Part shown: one piece after another, positions 5,741 through 13,443 of the stretch
How positions within the stretch are numbered: the first letter of the stretch is position 1
Layout: each line of letters opens with the position of its first letter
Origin: Candidatus Gastranaerophilales bacterium
Lineage (GTDB): Bacteria; Cyanobacteriota; Vampirovibrionia; Gastranaerophilales; Gastranaerophilaceae
NCBI GenBank assembly: GCA_910587175.1
Contig: CAJULH010000014.1
Span: 1-41,353, forward strand
Length of the DNA stretch: 41,353 nucleotides
Direction: 5' to 3'
Notes under the pieces: model-generated
What the model was told of the DNA's origin: nothing
Databases searched by the model: none
What the model saw: the letters and a program-made list of their open reading frames with translations, nothing else
Made by a program: the position numbers and the translations under genes

Positions 5741-8206
5741 GTGGCAAAAACCGGCAAAAAACAAGTTATAGCGTATCTCCACACCCACTGGGACAGGGAA
5801 TGGTACAGAACAAAGGAAGAATTTAACTTAAGACTTCTTGAAGTTTTTGATGAAATTTTAAATGAGCTTGAGACGGGCTCTATGCCTTGTTTTTACTTTG
5901 ACGGACAGACTGCGGCACTTGAAGATTATCTGAAATTTCGTCCTGAAAAGCTCGGTTTGGTGCGGAATTTAATTGCAAAAAAGCGCCTTTTTATTGGACC
6001 TTTCTTTGTTAGTGCCGATAATTTTCTTGTAAACGGAATTTCTCTTGTAAGAAATCTTGAAATGGGGATTGAATATTCCAAAAACCTTGGTGAGAGCGAA
6101 TTTATAGGATATCTATCTGACACCTTTGGTCATTCAAGAAGTATTTTTGATATTCTGAAAAGTTTTAATATCCTGTATTCTATTGTGTGGCGCGGTGTTC
6201 CCGCATTATCGCAGAATGATTTTAAAATGAACGGCGTAAGCACAACAAAGCTTGCCGCCGGGTATTTTATGGATGTACTGCACACTATAAGCGGATTTGA
6301 GCCGGATAGTGAAGAATTTAAAACAGGAATTAAAACACTGGTCGGGATTTTAGATAAAATTGCCCAAAATTCTTCTGATACTTTGCTTTTGCCTGTTGGA
6401 GCCGACCATCTTACGGGGCTTTTGAATTCATCTTGTTTAATTCAGAATGCAAATGCCGTATTGAAAAAAATCGCCGCCGAAAACATCGCCGGAGACGGCA
6501 AAGAGGCTGGTGCATATTATGAAATAAAACTTGCTTCACCGTTTGAATATATTAAAAATATTAAATATTCAGGACCTGATTTAGAGGGTGAATTTTTGGA
6601 TAACTCTGAAACCTATATTTTGCCGGGGGTTTACTCGTCAAGAATTCCGCAAAAAGCTGAAAATGCATGTCTTCAGTGGGATTTATTCAGGATTGTTGAA
6701 CCTTTTAATTTCTTTTTTGGCGGGAAATACAAGCCAAGCCTGGATTATGCTGCAAAGGAGCTTATAAAAAACCATGCACATGATTCAATATACGGATGTT
6801 CGACAGATGAAGTTCACAGATGCGTTGATTCCAGATTTAGCAAGGTGAAAGCTGTATGTGACGGGGTGAAACACAGGTTAATCAGGGATTTTAAGCGTAA
6901 TAATCTTGTAAAGCCTTTAAATGACGGGTTTTATCCTGATTTTGCCGACAAAAATTTTACGGAAACTCCTGAAAATTTTGCGTTGTTAAATTTTTCAAAC
7001 TTCGAATATTCAGGTGTTGCAAGTGTTATAACCGACCATAAACTGTGTAATGCACAACTGGTGCGCAAATTTAGGGGTTTTAGCGACGAAATTCTTTATG
7101 ATACAAGGCAAATTCCTGTTACGGAACAATATTTACCGCTATATGAATATCTGATAGAGGCAAAAGACTTGAAGCCATTTTCTTTGAGCACTTTTAAAAG
7201 CGTGGATGAGCCATGTAGTCTTGAAATTAACGATTTTAAAATTTCGAATTCCTTTGTAGAGCTTGCTTTGAGACGTGCAAACGGTAAATTATCCATAAAT
7301 TTATTTGATAAAATATTAAAAACAGAATATTCTGATGTTTTGAAAATCCTTGTTACAGAAGATATTGGGGACAGTTACAATTTTGCACCGAAGTCAAAAC
7401 CATTGGAATATAAGCTTTTAGGGGTTAAAGTTATTGAAAAGGGACCTGTTAGAGCCTGTTTAAGGCTTTTGTTTGAAAATAATTTCAAACTGGATGTTTA
7501 TCTTTCAAACAGTGCCAAATTTTTTGAATTCAGGGCGAAATTCAACAATAACAAGAAAAATCAAAAAATTCAGGCGTGTTTTAATTTGAAAAACCCTATA
7601 GATATTACATTTGCGGAGGATGCATTTGGGTATATTGAAAGAAAACACGACTATAACTGGTTTTTACTCGATAATATGCCTGTAACCCCAAGAATAGAGC
7701 TTAATACAAATTCTTATCCGATGCAAAGATGGCTTTTGGCGCAGGGTTTCGGTGTTACAACTGTTGGATTAAATGAATATGAAGTTTATAAAAATGAATT
7801 AAAAATCACCCTTATTCGCGGTACTGCGCGGATTTCAGAACCAAAAAACAAAGCAAGATATGTGCCTGCAGGCCCTCCCATTGAAACGCCTGAACTTCAG
7901 TGTCTTGGGCGGCATGAAATGCGCTTCGGCTGTGCCTTAAACCAGGATATAACTTCAATGCAGCAGTTTGCAGAGAGCTTTTATCAGCCTGCAGTCTGCA
8001 TTTCAGGAGATTTTAGCGATTTATCTGAAAAACAATTTTTAAATTTGCCTGAAAATTTAATTTTTTACGGTCTTAAACCCGCTGGTAACAAGGTTTTTGG
8101 CGTATTTTATAATGCATCCGGCAATAAAATCAAATACAATGGCAAGACTATATTCCCCAAAAGCATTGATTTTATTGAATTACAATCTGTTGAAACCGGG
8201 AAATAA
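5741..8206 (+). CDS. Glycoside hydrolase family 38 alpha-mannosidase, MngB-like, 821 aa
   Basis: Family 38 retaining alpha-mannosidases cleave alpha-mannosides using a Zn ion. The signature elements appear in order: 'HTHWDREWY' near the N-terminus (His and Asp zinc ligands), 'YLSDTFGHS' with the nucleophile Asp, 'WRGVPA', 'GADHL', and 'KNHAHDSIYGCSTDEVHR', the last being the characteristic third metal-site motif. The pattern is closest to the bacterial mannosylglycerate hydrolase branch (MngB). The C-terminal 400 residues form the usual beta-sandwich domains. There is no signal peptide, so the enzyme is cytoplasmic and probably acts on imported oligosaccharides or mannosyl conjugates. The open frame extends to 5615, but I chose GTG 5741 because AAAGGAA lies 7 nt upstream and homology begins there. 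No transporter or PTS gene is adjacent, so the substrate is undetermined. Confidence 0.9.
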   Translation: MAKTGKKQVIAYLHTHWDREWYRTKEEFNLRLLEVFDEILNELETGSMPCFYFDGQTAALEDYLKFRPEKLGLVRNLIAKKRLFIGPFFVSADNFLVNGISLVRNLEMGIEYSKNLGESEFIGYLSDTFGHSRSIFDILKSFNILYSIVWRGVPALSQNDFKMNGVSTTKLAAGYFMDVLHTISGFEPDSEEFKTGIKTLVGILDKIAQNSSDTLLLPVGADHLTGLLNSSCLIQNANAVLKKIAAENIAGDGKEAGAYYEIKLASPFEYIKNIKYSGPDLEGEFLDNSETYILPGVYSSRIPQKAENACLQWDLFRIVEPFNFFFGGKYKPSLDYAAKELIKNHAHDSIYGCSTDEVHRCVDSRFSKVKAVCDGVKHRLIRDFKRNNLVKPLNDGFYPDFADKNFTETPENFALLNFSNFEYSGVASVITDHKLCNAQLVRKFRGFSDEILYDTRQIPVTEQYLPLYEYLIEAKDLKPFSLSTFKSVDEPCSLEINDFKISNSFVELALRRANGKLSINLFDKILKTEYSDVLKILVTEDIGDSYNFAPKSKPLEYKLLGVKVIEKGPVRACLRLLFENNFKLDVYLSNSAKFFEFRAKFNNNKKNQKIQACFNLKNPIDITFAEDAFGYIERKHDYNWFLLDNMPVTPRIELNTNSYPMQRWLLAQGFGVTTVGLNEYEVYKNELKITLIRGTARISEPKNKARYVPAGPPIETPELQCLGRHEMRFGCALNQDITSMQQFAESFYQPAVCISGDFSDLSEKQFLNLPENLIFYGLKPAGNKVFGVFYNASGNKIKYNGKTIFPKSIDFIELQSVETGK

Positions 8207-8217
8207 CCTTGTAAGAC

Positions 8218-8889
8218 TTATTTTATAAGTGTTTGTGCTTCAATTTCTTCAATATTTTCAAGCGGAAGCGGACTGCTTTCAATGATTTTGCGGTTATTTT
8301 CGATGTTTGAAAGCATTTTTCTTTTTTTGTATAAAATGTAGAAAAATGCAATGATAACAATGGTTGTGCCGATTATTACAAGTTCAATATTGTCTTTAAT
8401 TTTTTCACCAAATATCATTAAAACAGCGCTTACAATGAAAAATCTCATTCCTCTGCCAATAGCTGAAGCTGCCATAAATGCCCAGAAATTCATATTTAAA
8501 ATGCCGCTTGCAATGGTGAAAACTTTATATGGAATCGGCGTGAAAGCTGCAAAGAAAACGGCTTGCGGACCATATTTATTATAAAGCACTTCGACTTTTT
8601 CAAACTGTTCCTGAGCTTTTTTATTACCATTTTTGCTGAGTAAGCCAAAAAGCCAGTTAAATACCGGTCTTCCACCGAATTTGCCTATTAAATATCCTAT
8701 TCCGCCGCCAATTGCAGATGCTATGGTGCATATAAGCGCATAATACAAGGCACTTGCAGGGTTTTTTAAATCCATTGCAATAAGTAAAAAATCCGGTGGT
8801 GGTACCAGAAAAAAGCTTTCTATACAAGAATTTAAAGCTAATCCTATTATTCCAAGATCTGTAAAGTATTGATTTATTGTATTTAACAT
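8218..8889 (-). CDS. VTT/DedA-superfamily membrane protein, YqaA-like, 223 aa
   Basis: This is an integral membrane protein of the SNARE-associated/VTT group, whose DedA relatives act as lipid scramblases or flippases. About five hydrophobic segments are visible: residues about 12-38, 47-70, 107-128, 135-165 and 168-187. The conserved re-entrant motif region reads 'FTPIPYKVFTIASGI', followed by 'GRGMRFF', the arrangement of the YqaA subgroup. An acidic 'ESFF' and 'PPPD' near the N-terminus also match. The C-terminal 35 residues are a polar cytoplasmic tail. It converges on the GH38 gene with only 11 nt between stops. AAAGGAA precedes the ATG. Confidence 0.85.
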   Translation of the reverse strand: MLNTINQYFTDLGIIGLALNSCIESFFLVPPPDFLLIAMDLKNPASALYYALICTIASAIGGGIGYLIGKFGGRPVFNWLFGLLSKNGNKKAQEQFEKVEVLYNKYGPQAVFFAAFTPIPYKVFTIASGILNMNFWAFMAASAIGRGMRFFIVSAVLMIFGEKIKDNIELVIIGTTIVIIAFFYILYKKRKMLSNIENNRKIIESSPLPLENIEEIEAQTLIK

Positions 8890-8958
8890 AGATTAATTTC
8901 CTTTATAAAAGCTTAAACCGCATAAAGCGATAAACTTGCTACTCTCTCTAAATGCAGG

Positions 8959-9372
8959 CTATGATATGGTTTCAGCGGTATTTTTTAACCCAATGAGTCC
9001 TGCCATATCTCTCATTACTTTTCCTTCTCTGTCAAGCGCTGTTGCTTTAACTTCAGCTATAGTGCATATTTTGCCTGTTTCTTTAATTTTTATAACCTGT
9101 TCAAATGTAACACTGGCACAGGTAAAAGACTTTACTACGGTACTTACAACCACATTGTTCATAAGTTTTGCGGGGTATTTATATTTAATATTTATTTCCA
9201 CGACAGGCATTACAATGCCAAAATCTCTTGCCATTTCATCAATCCGGATGCCGTTTTGGAAAAGCCATTCAACTCGTCCTGCTTCCATCCATCTTAAATA
9301 TGTGCCATGCCACACCACGCCATAAGCGTCTGTGTCTGCATATTGAACCTTATATTCAATCTTATTTTCCAT
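8959..9372 (-). CDS. Acyl-CoA thioesterase, hotdog fold, YbgC/FcbC-like, 137 aa
   Basis: The sequence 'VQYADTDAYGVVWHGTYLRWMEAGR' is the hallmark of 4-hydroxybenzoyl-CoA thioesterase-type hotdog proteins; the Asp of 'DTDAYGVV' is the catalytic residue. These enzymes hydrolyse acyl-CoA or acyl-ACP thioesters in the cytoplasm. The length is typical. Its start overlaps the stop of the upstream pilin-like gene by 11 nt, so translation is probably coupled. It is the last gene of the leftward lptB operon, next to envelope functions. Its true substrate is not evident. Confidence 0.88.
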   Translation of the reverse strand: MENKIEYKVQYADTDAYGVVWHGTYLRWMEAGRVEWLFQNGIRIDEMARDFGIVMPVVEINIKYKYPAKLMNNVVVSTVVKSFTCASVTFEQVIKIKETGKICTIAEVKATALDREGKVMRDMAGLIGLKNTAETIS

Positions 9373-9904
9373 TGTTGTTCTTGTCTTCTTTCTTTTTGTC
9401 TTTTTTATCAGGAATTGTTAAATCCCTTGTAAATGTTACAAAAGATGGCGGCTGAATTACCGTTCTTACAAGCAGACTGTCTTCATTACTGTATGCTTCT
9501 ACTGTTATTGAATTTAATTTATCATCCGGAGTAATTGTAACACAACCCTGGCATTTTTCCCCCAAGGTATACGCAGGTGTTTTTTTAGAGTATGGGTTTT
9601 TGTTTATTGCGTTTAATTCTTCTGTCAGTTTTTTTGAAATTACAGAGGCTTTCATCTTTGAATTTGCGGAAAATTCTGCCAAAGCTTTTGATGTAAAAAT
9701 GCCTGCATTTGTCTGCATTTGGGCATATTTTCTGTTATCCAGTTTTACTAAAAAATTAGGAGAAATGTATAAAAATATGCAAAAGATTATAAGCAAAAGA
9801 ACAAATATTTCAAAAAGCGTAATTTTATTAGGGTTTTCAGGTTTTGCGGTTTGTGTTTCGCAGTCTGTTTTATTTTGTTCAATTTCTGTTTTATTATTAT
9901 CCAT
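9362..9904 (-). CDS. Single-pass membrane protein resembling a degenerate pseudopilin, 180 aa
   Basis: A polar 28-residue head precedes a hydrophobic helix at about residues 29-52 that begins 'KITLFEIFVLLLIIF'. The position of Glu five residues into the hydrophobic stretch, followed by a long helix, resembles a type IV pilin N-terminus (FTLIE...). The Gly/Ala normally found before the Phe is Lys here, and the leader is unusually long. The extracytoplasmic part has a paired Cys motif (CQGC), and the tail is lysine/asparagine-rich. It may be a pilin-derived membrane protein no longer processed, or the likeness may be fortuitous. GAGGAGA precedes the ATG. It sits inside the lptB operon, 15 nt after the phosphodiester glycosidase gene. 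Confidence 0.6.
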   Translation of the reverse strand: MDNNKTEIEQNKTDCETQTAKPENPNKITLFEIFVLLLIIFCIFLYISPNFLVKLDNRKYAQMQTNAGIFTSKALAEFSANSKMKASVISKKLTEELNAINKNPYSKKTPAYTLGEKCQGCVTITPDDKLNSITVEAYSNEDSLLVRTVIQPPSFVTFTRDLTIPDKKDKKKEDKNNNGK

Positions 9905-9919
9905 TTATTTTCTCCTCAA

Positions 9920-10732
9920 TTATTTCTCAACCACTAAAAAGCTCTTTACTCTTCTTTGCGAACCCAGGCTTGAATATATCTCAACATTTTTGTAATTTAT
10001 TGAAGTTGAAGCGCCTCCATCCAGAGCCATTGCTTTATCAAATTTCATTTTTTTACAAAAATCCCTGATTTCATTTACAGTTACTTTATTTTGGTTTGTA
10101 AATATTATAAGATATAAAAGCTCATTTTTCAGCCCCAAAACGGTTCTTTCTCTTCTTTTTAAGACGTCTGCCGCCTGAAAAGTGACTTTATTGTTTTCTG
10201 TTTTAATAAAGCTTTCTTTTTCAAGATTCATTTTAGGGTAAATTAAGGGTCCGCCCTGAATACTGTGTTTAATTGTTTTTCCTTCTTCAACCGGAGCAAA
10301 ATGGTTGTCAATATCAAAAGATAAAGCTCCTCTTTTATCCTGCAAAATTCTGAATTCTGCCCTGTTTAATATGGCTTCAAGGCGGTTTGTCTTTCCTGCA
10401 TTTTGAATTAGCTTCATATTTGAAAACGGTGTTTCTACCACATTTCCGTCAATTGTAACGTATGATACAGCGTCTCCGGTTAATATATCAAAAAAACCGC
10501 CATTTACAACAAGGCTGTAATTTTCATTATTTTTATATATATCTGATGTTGTTGTGAGCTTGTTTGCAACGTGGGGCTTGATTTTATCCCCCATCTTTTT
10601 TGTATCCATCTTAAAAACATAGATGCCCGGAGTACTATGCTCTACCGTAATGCCGTCATTTGTGTTTTTTGCAAAAGCAGAGCTTGTTGCTGCAAACAAA
10701 ATTATAAATATTGAGACAATTATCTTTTTCAT
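9920..10732 (-). CDS. Secreted phosphodiester glycosidase (NAGPA/DUF2233) family protein, 270 aa
   Basis: A signal peptide is clear at residues 1-21 (KKIIVSIFIILFAATSSAFA). The mature protein carries the family's conserved motifs: 'NGGFFD', 'SIQGGPLIYP', 'RRERTVLGL' and 'ALDGGASTSI'. The family includes the mammalian enzyme that uncovers mannose-6-phosphate and bacterial exopolysaccharide-associated proteins. It hydrolyses sugar-phosphodiester bonds, here presumably in the periplasm. The gene starts 4 nt after the LptF/G-family gene, so it belongs to the LPS-export operon, which hints at a role in cell-surface glycan or wall polymer processing. The exact substrate is unknown. Confidence 0.85.
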   Translation of the reverse strand: MKKIIVSIFIILFAATSSAFAKNTNDGITVEHSTPGIYVFKMDTKKMGDKIKPHVANKLTTTSDIYKNNENYSLVVNGGFFDILTGDAVSYVTIDGNVVETPFSNMKLIQNAGKTNRLEAILNRAEFRILQDKRGALSFDIDNHFAPVEEGKTIKHSIQGGPLIYPKMNLEKESFIKTENNKVTFQAADVLKRRERTVLGLKNELLYLIIFTNQNKVTVNEIRDFCKKMKFDKAMALDGGASTSINYKNVEIYSSLGSQRRVKSFLVVEK

Positions 10733-10736
10733 ATTT

Positions 10737-11855
10737 TTAAAGGTCCTTTATTTTTTTAATCACAAATATGGAAACAATAAACGCAATAATCGGGAATGCT
10801 GCAGCAAGAAACGGCCACATTACGCCTTTTTGCGCCATTAAATCGAAAAACGGCAGAGTGATATAATATGCAAAAATCATACCTACTGCAATTGTAAATC
10901 CTACAAGCCTCTGGCTTCTTGGGGGTGAAAAACCAAGCAGACATCCGATTGCCGCAAAAAGTATACAGGTTAGAGGATGCAAATACCTTTGATAATATTT
11001 TGCAAGGTTATAATTGTATTCATCCGTAAAATCCTGTTCTTTCAGAATATTTTTATATTCCTTCAATTCTTTTGTTGTGAAAAATCTTTCCTTTTTGGTG
11101 GAGTTTTCTATCATTTTAAAGACATCGCGGGAAAGCTCCCCTTCCAGTATTTTATAATTTTTAATATTTTGAATATCTGTATAGATACCGTTTTTGTTTA
11201 TTTTATATTCTTTTGCCTCGGGTAAAAGCCAATGGTCTTCTTTTACTAGGGCATTTGGCGCAAATAGAATGCTTTTGAATGTCATAGCATCATCGTATTT
11301 TTCATTTGAAAAATTAACTATTATAAGATTTCGAATGCCGTCACTTGCAAAGTTTGAGATTATAATTCCTGCCTTTGGCACGCGTTGCTCATTTTTTTGA
11401 AGATAGACAAAATGCTTGTTGTAGCTGGCGCCCTCCCCTGTTGCTTTTGAAGCATATGGAATCATTTTATCGCTTACAATGAAGCAGAAATATGATAGTA
11501 CAAGTCCAAGCACCAGCACTGGTGCCATAATTCTGGTAAATGAAAGCCCGATGCCTCTTAAGATGCTTAATTCGGAATCTTTTGAAAGTTTGTCAAACGT
11601 AAAAAGAGACCCAAGCAAAATGCCTACAGGAATTGCCTTTCCAAGTACTTTTGGAAGTTCATACAAAAGATATTTTCCTGCCTCAATAAGTGTCCAGTGG
11701 TCTGTGAACACTTTTTTTATAACCTTAACAAGTGTTTCAGGAGCAATCCAGACAATCATAAAAAGCAAAAGACATACGAGTGTTGCCTTAAAGACCTGTT
11801 TAAATATGTATTTATCGAATATGCTTATTTTTAACACTTTTTTTATCCGTCTCAA
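10737..11855 (-). CDS. LPS export ABC transporter permease, LptF/LptG family, 372 aa
   Basis: This is a YjgP/YjgQ-family inner-membrane permease. In the Lpt complex it pairs with a second permease and LptB to extract lipopolysaccharide from the inner membrane. Three N-terminal helices are visible (about 17-40, 60-85, 105-128), then a large periplasmic beta-jellyroll region (about 130-270), then three C-terminal helices (about 290-312, 316-336, 343-366). It lies 6 nt downstream of lptB. Only one permease is in this window, so its partner must be elsewhere or it may homodimerise. The frame opens with TTG at 11855; a GTG at 11837 is an alternative start. F cannot be told from G by eye. Confidence 0.88.
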   Translation of the reverse strand: MRRIKKVLKISIFDKYIFKQVFKATLVCLLLFMIVWIAPETLVKVIKKVFTDHWTLIEAGKYLLYELPKVLGKAIPVGILLGSLFTFDKLSKDSELSILRGIGLSFTRIMAPVLVLGLVLSYFCFIVSDKMIPYASKATGEGASYNKHFVYLQKNEQRVPKAGIIISNFASDGIRNLIIVNFSNEKYDDAMTFKSILFAPNALVKEDHWLLPEAKEYKINKNGIYTDIQNIKNYKILEGELSRDVFKMIENSTKKERFFTTKELKEYKNILKEQDFTDEYNYNLAKYYQRYLHPLTCILFAAIGCLLGFSPPRSQRLVGFTIAVGMIFAYYITLPFFDLMAQKGVMWPFLAAAFPIIAFIVSIFVIKKIKDL

Positions 11856-11861
11856 TCAATA

Positions 11862-12605
11862 TTATAAAGTGAAATCCTTACCAAGATAGAATTCCTTTGC
11901 AACAGGGTCTTCGGCTACTTCTTTGCTTTTTCCTTGTATTTTAATTTTACCGTCAAAAATTACGTATGCTCTGTCTGTAATAGATAATGTTGCTTTTGGG
12001 TTGTGGTCTGTAATTAATACTCCAAGTCCTTTTTCTCTTGCAAGTTTATAAATGTTTTCTTTAATATCCCCGATTGCAATAGGGTCAATTCCTGTAAAAG
12101 GTTCGTCCAAAAGGATAAAATGCGGAGTGGCGGCAAGTGCTCTTGCAATTTCCACCCTTCTTCTTTCACCCCCTGAAAGAGATACGGCGCTTGCTTTTCT
12201 ATGGCGTGTCATACCAAATTCTTCAAGAAGTTCTTCAAGCTTTTCCTTCTTTTGTTTGTGGTCAAGCTTTTCGTTCAATTCCAACACAAGCTTTAGATTG
12301 TCTTCAACAGAAAGTTTTCTGAATATTGAAGCTTCCTGCGGAAGATATCCTATACCAAGTTTTGCTCTTTCATTCATGGGCATCAGGGTTATGTCTTTTG
12401 CTTCATTTGTATTTTTATCAAGCAGTGAAACCTTTCCGGAGTTTGCTTTTACAAGCCCTACTATCATATAAAATGTTGTGGTTTTACCGGCACCGTTAGG
12501 TCCCAAAAGACCTACAACTTCTCCTTTGTTCACCTCAAAAGATACATCGTTTACAACGGATCTGTCTCCATATATTTTTATAAGGTTTTCTGCAATGATT
12601 TTCAT
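11862..12605 (-). CDS. lptB: LPS export ABC transporter ATP-binding protein LptB, 247 aa
   Basis: This ATPase powers LPS transport across the envelope. All nucleotide-binding elements are present: Walker A 'GPNGAGKTT' (residues 35-43), Q-loop within 'GYLPQEASIF', ABC signature 'LSGGERRR', Walker B 'HFILLDEP' and the H-loop in 'ITDHNP'. The 'DHN' after Walker B and the 'GIGYLPQEASIFRKLSVEDN' stretch are typical of LptB rather than of amino-acid transporters. GGAGG lies about 7 nt before the ATG. It heads a five-gene leftward operon: lptB, permease, phosphodiester glycosidase, pilin-like, thioesterase. Confidence 0.95.
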   Translation of the reverse strand: MKIIAENLIKIYGDRSVVNDVSFEVNKGEVVGLLGPNGAGKTTTFYMIVGLVKANSGKVSLLDKNTNEAKDITLMPMNERAKLGIGYLPQEASIFRKLSVEDNLKLVLELNEKLDHKQKKEKLEELLEEFGMTRHRKASAVSLSGGERRRVEIARALAATPHFILLDEPFTGIDPIAIGDIKENIYKLAREKGLGVLITDHNPKATLSITDRAYVIFDGKIKIQGKSKEVAEDPVAKEFYLGKDFTL

Positions 12606-12645
12606 CCTGAACGCCTCCGGTTCCGCCTTTTATTTTGTTAGGAAT

Positions 12646-12674
12646 ATTATACTATAAATGAAAATTTATGTTTA
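12646..12674 (-). promoter_or_regulatory. Promoter of the lptB operon
   Basis: On the minus strand TAAACA (12669-12674) and a perfect TATAAT (12646-12651) are 17 bp apart. Transcription would start near 12639, giving a leader of about 34 nt before the lptB ATG. It is back-to-back with the higB promoter. Confidence 0.6.
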
Positions 12675-12681
12675 ATTGTTA

Positions 12682-12690
12682 TGTTACAAT
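12682..12690 (+). promoter_or_regulatory. Extended -10 promoter of higB, predicted leaderless
   Basis: TGT-TACAAT is followed by six bases (GGAGCC) and the ATG at 12697. Transcription would start at the start codon. The GGAG is too close to the ATG to act as a normal Shine-Dalgarno. Confidence 0.5.
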
Positions 12691-12696
12691 GGAGCC

Positions 12697-12981
12697 ATGA
12701 TTAAATCTTTTAAGTGCAAAGAAACTGAAAAAATCTGGATGGAAAAATTTTCAAAAAAACTTCCGCAAAATATACAAAAACGTGCACTTCAAAAATTAAT
12801 GATGTTAAATTCAGCGGGAATTTTGGATGATTTAAAAATTCCTCCAAACAACAGACTTGAAATTTTGTCCGGAGATAGACAAGGACAGTGTTCAATAAGA
12901 ATAAATGACCAGTTTCGTATTTGTTTTAAATGGTTTAATAACCAATCTTTTGATGTGGAAATAGTTGATTATCATAGCTGA
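12697..12981 (+). CDS. higB: HigB-type toxin, RelE superfamily mRNA interferase, 94 aa
   Basis: The protein matches the HigB/plasmid maintenance killer family. It starts 'MIKSFKCKETEKIW', has 'QKRALQKLMMLNSAGILDDLKIPPNNRLEIL', then 'GQCSIRINDQFRICFKW' and ends 'VEIVDYHS'. These toxins cleave mRNA at translating ribosomes and are held inactive by HigA. Length and motif order are normal, and Arg and His residues in the C-terminal half that such enzymes use are kept, so it looks intact. I chose the ATG at 12697 instead of an upstream TTG because the family begins here and the -10 box occupies the region before it. The antitoxin gene follows after about 70 nt. Confidence 0.9.
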   Translation: MIKSFKCKETEKIWMEKFSKKLPQNIQKRALQKLMMLNSAGILDDLKIPPNNRLEILSGDRQGQCSIRINDQFRICFKWFNNQSFDVEIVDYHS

Positions 12982-12996
12982 TTATTTGTTTATGGG

Positions 12997-13025
12997 TTGA
13001 TATTATGTGGTACGTACTGTATAAT
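12997..13025 (+). promoter_or_regulatory. Near-consensus higA promoter with 8-bp palindrome in the spacer
   Basis: TTGATA (12997-13002) and TATAAT (13020-13025) are separated by exactly 17 bp. The spacer contains GTACGTAC (13010-13017), a perfect palindrome and a candidate HigA operator. An independent antitoxin promoter would let higA outpace higB. Confidence 0.6.
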
Positions 13026-13051
13026 ATAAATATGAGCATGTGATAAATGGT

Positions 13052-13357
13052 ATGATTATGGATAAATATATAGAACTTACAACTGTTGGCGAAATGTTAA
13101 AAGAAGAATTTATTGATGCCTTCAATATTTCTCAAAATGCTCTTGCAAAGGCAATTTTTGTGCCGCCAAACAGGATACACCAAATAGTAAATAATCAAAG
13201 AAGAATAACCGCCGATACTGATTTAAGGTTAACTAAGTATTTTGGGCTTTCTGCAGGATATTTTTTAAGATATCAGGAAGAATATGAACTTCGTACTGCA
13301 AGGCGGAATATTGGAAACGACATAGATAAAATTATGCCTATTAGAGCTGTAGGATAG
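13052..13357 (+). CDS. higA: HigA-type antitoxin, XRE helix-turn-helix, about 101 aa
   Basis: The domain 'TVGEMLKEEFIDAFNISQNALAKAIFVPPNRIHQIVNNQRRITADTDLRL...' region is the classic HigA/VapI pattern, with the recognition helix around 'PPNRIHQIVN' and the closing 'TKYFGLSAGYFLRYQEEYEL'. HigA binds and neutralises HigB and represses the locus. Starts at 13040 (GTG), 13052 (ATG) and 13058 (ATG) are all possible, and none has a strong Shine-Dalgarno. The toxin-first gene order is standard for hig modules. The C-terminal tail 'DIDKIMPIRAVG' is ordinary for the family. Confidence 0.9.
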   Translation: MIMDKYIELTTVGEMLKEEFIDAFNISQNALAKAIFVPPNRIHQIVNNQRRITADTDLRLTKYFGLSAGYFLRYQEEYELRTARRNIGNDIDKIMPIRAVG

Positions 13358-13374
13358 TAATAAAGCTTTTAATT

Positions 13375-13403
13375 TTGAATTTTTTACCTGTTTATTGTAA
13401 TAT
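13375..13403 (+). promoter_or_regulatory. Promoter of fabI
   Basis: TTGAAT (13375-13380) and TAATAT (13398-13403) are 17 bp apart. A start near 13410 leaves a leader with AAAGGAG before the ATG at 13444. Confidence 0.5.
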
Positions 13404-13443
13404 AGAGTGAAAATTTAAATTGACTAATAAAGGAGCTAAATTT

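Noticed and set aside
12676..12696. Upstream TTG start for higB
   Set aside because: It would place the -10 box inside the coding sequence, and the HigB family begins at the ATG at 12697.
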